Source of the DNA: JBFONV01 sp040779335
GTDB taxonomy: Bacteria; Pseudomonadota; Gammaproteobacteria; Enterobacterales; Alteromonadaceae
Direction: 5' to 3'
DNA: 64,000 nucleotides
NCBI GenBank assembly: GCA_040779335.1
Contig: JBFONV010000004.1
Span: 434,001 to 498,000, forward strand
Position 1 is the stretch's first letter. Each line of letters opens with the position of its first letter. The translations under genes and the position numbers were made by a program. Below are positions 60,566-64,000 of this stretch, in pieces. The notes beneath the pieces are model-generated. The model was not told where the DNA came from, ran no database searches, and was given only the letters and a program-made list of their open reading frames with translations.

Positions 60566-63500
60566 ATGAATTCTGAAAGATACCAATTAAAGAATAAAAT
60601 AAGAATTGTTACTGCTGCGTCATTGTTTGACGGTCACGACGCTGCGATCAATATCATGCGCCGTATTTTGCAATCAAGTGGCGCTGAAGTTATTCACTTG
60701 GGGCACGATCGTAGTGTGGAAGAGGTGGTTAATACTGCTATTCAAGAAGATGCCAATGCAATTGCCATGACCTCTTACCAAGGTGGTCATAACGAATATT
60801 TTAAATATATGTACGACCTGTTAAAAGAGCGCGGTTGTGAGCATATTCGCATTGTTGGCGGCGGCGGTGGGGTAATATTACCTGAAGAAATTAAAATGTT
60901 GCACGAATACGGCATTACACGTATCTATTCGCCCGATGATGGTCGAGAGCTTGGCCTACAAGGCATGATTGATGACATGCTTGAGCGTTGTGATTTTAAA
61001 ACTGGCATGAACGTTAAAAAAGATGATGTCGCTAATCTTAAAAAGAATGATAAACAAGCCATTGCCCGTTTGATCTCTGCAGCAGAAAATGCACCCGAAG
61101 AAAATAAAGAGCATCTTGAAAAAATTCATAAAATTGCAGCAACAAGCAAAACGCCGGTATTAGGCATAACAGGTACAGGTGGAGCGGGTAAATCGTCATT
61201 GGTTGATGAGCTTATTCGCCGATTTTTAATGGCCTCAAGCGATAGCAAAATAGCGATAGTGTCAGTTGATCCGTCTAAACGTAAAACTGGTGGCGCGCTA
61301 TTAGGCGATCGTATTCGTATGAATGCCGTCAATAATGAGCGTGTATACATGCGTTCATTAGCCACCCGCCAATCTAACTTGGCATTGTCGGTATACGTTA
61401 ATGAGTCACTCGATATTCTAAAAGCGGCAGATTTTGATCTTATTATTTTGGAAACGTCAGGTATTGGTCAGTCTGATACTGAAATTGAAGAGCATTCTGA
61501 TGTATCTCTTTATGTAATGACGCCAGAATATGGCGCGGCAACGCAATTAGAAAAAATCGATATGCTTGATTTCGCTGATATTATTGCAGTGAATAAATTT
61601 GACAAGCGTGGTGCACAAGACGCGTTGCGCGATGTTAAAAAGCAATATAAACGCAATCGCGGTCTATTTGAGGCCGGTGATGATGAAGTTCCAGTATATG
61701 GCACTATCGCATCACAATTTAACGATAGAGGTATGACCGAATTATATAATGCGGTTATTACTGAGCTGAATAAAAAATCGAAAGGTATTGTCACCGAGCT
61801 ACTGTCAATCGAGGGGACACAAGCAGATAAAGCCAGCGTTATACCCGGTAAGCGTACTCGTTATCTCTCTGAAATTGCGGAAAATAACCGTGGTTATGAT
61901 GAATGGGTAGAGTCACAAGCAAAAGTTGCACAAAAACTTTATGGTATTCAGCAAGCCATTGAGGCCGCATCAACAAGTGGTGAAGAACATGGTAATGCTT
62001 TGGTTGAGCAGTTACAGGCATTATATAAGCAAGTCGAGTTAGACTTTGATCCGAAAAACAAATTAATTTTAGAGCAATGGAGCGATAAAGTTCAGCGTTA
62101 TAAAAATCCATTGTTTAAATTTCAAGTGCGTAACAAAGAGTTAGCAATTGAAACGCATACTAAGTCTTTATCTCAACTTGATATTCCGAAAATATGTCTG
62201 CCTAAATATCAAGGCTGGGGCGATATTTTAAAGTGGAATCTACAAGAAAATGTACCGGGTGAGTTCCCTTATACTGCTGGTTTATTTCCATTTAAACGCG
62301 AAGGTGAAGATCCAACCCGTATGTTTGCCGGCGAAGGTGGCCCAGAGCGCACTAACCGTCGCTTTCATTATGTGTCAAAAGGGATGCCAGCTAAGCGCTT
62401 ATCAACCGCGTTTGACTCGGTAACTTTATATGGTAACGATCCGCATATTCGCCCTGATATTTACGGGAAAATTGGTAATGCAGGGGTGTCTATTTGTTGT
62501 TTGGATGATGCTAAAAAGCTCTATTCAGGTTTTGATTTGGCAGATCCTATGACGTCTGTGTCTATGACCATTAATGGACCTGCGCCGATTTTACTAGGGT
62601 TTTTCCTTAATGCGGCGATTGACCAACAATGTGAACGTTATATTACGGAACATGGTCTAGAAAAAGACGTACAAGCAAAGATCGCTAAAATTTATCAAGC
62701 AAAAGGCTGTGAGCGTCCTAGTTATCAAGGTGAACTTCCTGAAGGCAACGACGGCTTAGGTTTGATGTTGTTAGGTGCTACTGGTGATCAAGTGTTACCG
62801 GCTGATGTTTATCAAGAGATCAAAGCAAAAACTCTGACTATGGTGCGCGGCACCGTTCAAGCCGATATTTTAAAAGAAGATCAGGCGCAAAATACCTGTA
62901 TTTTCTCCACCGAATTTGCGCTACGTCTGATGGGCGATGTTCAAGAATACTTTATTGATAAAGGGGTACGTAACTTCTACTCAGTATCTATTTCTGGTTA
63001 CCATATTGCTGAAGCAGGCGCTAACCCGATCACACAGTTGGCGCTCACCTTGGCAAATGGCTTTACCTTTGTTGAATATTATTTAAGCCGAGGCATGGAC
63101 ATTAATGATTTTGGTCCTAATTTATCGTTCTTTTTCTCTAATGGTATAGATCCTGAGTATGCGGTTATTGGTCGTGTTGCCCGTCGTATCTGGTCTAAAG
63201 CTATGAAGAATAAATATAATGCCAATGCTCGTGCCCAAATGTTGAAATATCATATTCAAACATCAGGACGTTCATTACATGCGCAAGAAATTGATTTTAA
63301 TGATATTCGTACGACGTTGCAGGCGTTATACGCTATTTATGATAACTGTAACTCGTTGCACACTAATGCATATGATGAAGCGATCACAACACCAACAGAA
63401 GACAGTGTTAGACGCGCAATGGCAATTCAATTAATTATTAACCGTGAACTCGGGCTTGCTAAAAATGAAAACCCTATTCAAGGATCATTTATTATCGAAG

Positions 63501-63946
63501 AGCTTACTGAGTTAGTTGAAGAAGCTGTACTAACTGAATTTGATCGCATTACTGAGCGTGGTGGTGTGTTAGGTGCCATGGAAACCATGTATCAGCGCAG
63601 TAAGATACAAGAAGAAAGCTTGTATTATGAAAACCTAAAACATACCGGTGAATACCCAATTATTGGGGTTAATACTTTCTTGAGTTCAAAGGGATCGCCA
63701 ACCGTTATTCCGTCAGAAGTTATTCGTGCTACAGAGGAAGAAAAAACGTATCAAATCGATATGTTGGCGAGCCTGCATAAAGCCAATGAGGCTGAAGTGA
63801 ATGCCAAATTAAGTCAACTGCAACAAGCGGCGATTAGACATGAGAATATTTTTGAATTGATGATGGATGCCTGTAAAATTTGTTCATTAGGTCAGGTTGT
63901 TAACTCATTATTTGATGTCGGTGGCCAATATCGCCGCAATATGTAA
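60566..63946 (+). CDS. icmF: Fused isobutyryl-CoA mutase IcmF
   Basis: A 1126-residue adenosylcobalamin enzyme that interconverts isobutyryl-CoA and butyryl-CoA (family members also act on isovaleryl/pivalyl-CoA). Order of domains: a B12-binding domain (residues 10-145, SLFDGHDAAINIMRRILQSSGAEVIHLGHDRS with the cobalt-ligand DGHDAA), a MeaI-type GTPase chaperone (P-loop TGTGGAGKSS near 203, SVDPSKRKTGGALLGDRIRM, NKFDKRGA), and a mutase barrel (about 560-1060: EFPYTAGLFPFKREGEDPTRMFAGEGGPERTNRRFHYVSKG). The ATG at 60566 has GAGAG; a start at 60542 is less likely. The next gene is an acyl-CoA dehydrogenase. Confidence 0.94.
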   Translation: MNSERYQLKNKIRIVTAASLFDGHDAAINIMRRILQSSGAEVIHLGHDRSVEEVVNTAIQEDANAIAMTSYQGGHNEYFKYMYDLLKERGCEHIRIVGGGGGVILPEEIKMLHEYGITRIYSPDDGRELGLQGMIDDMLERCDFKTGMNVKKDDVANLKKNDKQAIARLISAAENAPEENKEHLEKIHKIAATSKTPVLGITGTGGAGKSSLVDELIRRFLMASSDSKIAIVSVDPSKRKTGGALLGDRIRMNAVNNERVYMRSLATRQSNLALSVYVNESLDILKAADFDLIILETSGIGQSDTEIEEHSDVSLYVMTPEYGAATQLEKIDMLDFADIIAVNKFDKRGAQDALRDVKKQYKRNRGLFEAGDDEVPVYGTIASQFNDRGMTELYNAVITELNKKSKGIVTELLSIEGTQADKASVIPGKRTRYLSEIAENNRGYDEWVESQAKVAQKLYGIQQAIEAASTSGEEHGNALVEQLQALYKQVELDFDPKNKLILEQWSDKVQRYKNPLFKFQVRNKELAIETHTKSLSQLDIPKICLPKYQGWGDILKWNLQENVPGEFPYTAGLFPFKREGEDPTRMFAGEGGPERTNRRFHYVSKGMPAKRLSTAFDSVTLYGNDPHIRPDIYGKIGNAGVSICCLDDAKKLYSGFDLADPMTSVSMTINGPAPILLGFFLNAAIDQQCERYITEHGLEKDVQAKIAKIYQAKGCERPSYQGELPEGNDGLGLMLLGATGDQVLPADVYQEIKAKTLTMVRGTVQADILKEDQAQNTCIFSTEFALRLMGDVQEYFIDKGVRNFYSVSISGYHIAEAGANPITQLALTLANGFTFVEYYLSRGMDINDFGPNLSFFFSNGIDPEYAVIGRVARRIWSKAMKNKYNANARAQMLKYHIQTSGRSLHAQEIDFNDIRTTLQALYAIYDNCNSLHTNAYDEAITTPTEDSVRRAMAIQLIINRELGLAKNENPIQGSFIIEELTELVEEAVLTEFDRITERGGVLGAMETMYQRSKIQEESLYYENLKHTGEYPIIGVNTFLSSKGSPTVIPSEVIRATEEEKTYQIDMLASLHKANEAEVNAKLSQLQQAAIRHENIFELMMDACKICSLGQVVNSLFDVGGQYRRNM

Positions 63947-63957
63947 GGAGCTTTATT

Positions 63958-64000
63958 GTGAGTGATTACAAAGCACCATTAAAAGACATGCAATTCTTGT
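63958..64000 (+). CDS. Acyl-CoA dehydrogenase, first residues (runs off the window)
   Basis: GTG at 63958 with TAAGGAG 7 bp upstream begins MSDYKAPLKDMQFL before the window ends. YKAPLKDMQFLL-type starts are typical of long (about 590-residue) acyl-CoA dehydrogenases related to fatty-acid oxidation. It follows icmF by 11 bp and should be co-transcribed. Identity is inferred from 14 residues only. Confidence 0.65.
   Translation, partial: MSDYKAPLKDMQFL

Noticed and set aside
1..64000. Prophage, integrase, transposase, toxin-antitoxin, restriction or biosynthetic gene cluster
   Set aside because: No gene of these types was recognised on either strand; the accessory region at 45.6-56.3 kb carries only the genes listed.

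Overview
The window reads as chromosomal DNA of a marine gammaproteobacterium of the order Alteromonadales, most like Colwelliaceae (Colwellia or Thalassotalea type). This is inferred from the AT-rich base composition, from gene order (the rnm-yciO-scpA-scpB-rluB run divergent from a trp operon), and from family content (DUF3718, DUF3465, PA2778/PA2779, fused IcmF). No rRNA, tRNA, CRISPR array, transposase or phage gene was recognised.

Layout. 1-7 kb: start of pgi, a DUF4397-type lipoprotein, an XRE-cupin regulator with an AzlC/AzlD amino-acid exporter, small conserved proteins and an EAL phosphodiesterase. 7-15.4 kb: a full minus-strand tryptophan operon (trpL leader, DAHP synthase, trpE, trpG, trpD, trpCF, trpB, trpA) with a readable attenuator. 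15.4-30.4 kb: housekeeping genes (rnm, yciO, scpAB, rluB, rnd, ycgL, a lytic transglycosylase, ycgN, gamma-carbonic anhydrase, pntAB, an AGCS symporter, an RhlE-type helicase). 30.4-35.5 kb: a GGDEF cyclase, a Kef-type antiporter, a patatin and a DUF3718 gene preceded by what looks like a cyclic-di-GMP-I riboswitch. 35.6-45.6 kb: a leucine/isovalerate degradation cluster (liuR-A-B-C-D, HMG-CoA lyase, a 3-oxoacid CoA-transferase pair) with a divergent thiolase, both promoters covered by LiuR-type palindromes. 45.6-56.3 kb: an accessory stretch containing two partial gene duplications that bracket small cargo modules, a structured 50-bp repeat, and an ECF sigma module. 56.4-64 kb: a DEDD exonuclease, a long RluA-type pseudouridine synthase, an AraC regulator and the fused acyl-CoA mutase icmF followed by the start of an acyl-CoA dehydrogenase gene.

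How the genes work together. The liu cluster and its thiolase would take isovaleryl-CoA to acetyl-CoA: LiuA, the biotin carboxylase LiuD/LiuB, the hydratase LiuC, HMG-CoA lyase, activation of acetoacetate by ScoAB, then thiolysis. IcmF and the following acyl-CoA dehydrogenase suggest a second branched acyl-CoA route at the right edge. The trp operon pairs its own first shikimate enzyme with anthranilate and tryptophan synthesis under one attenuator. Cyclic-di-GMP signalling appears three times: an EAL enzyme, a GGDEF enzyme and a probable riboswitch.

The strongest non-gene signals are the c-di-GMP riboswitch (about 35358-35463), the trp attenuator with three consecutive Trp codons (15250-15395), the twin palindromes clamped on a near-consensus promoter (2529-2578), and the duplicated thiolase 3' end with structured repeats (45496-45787 and 48224-48553). 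All calls were made by reading the sequence; no database search or folding program was run.
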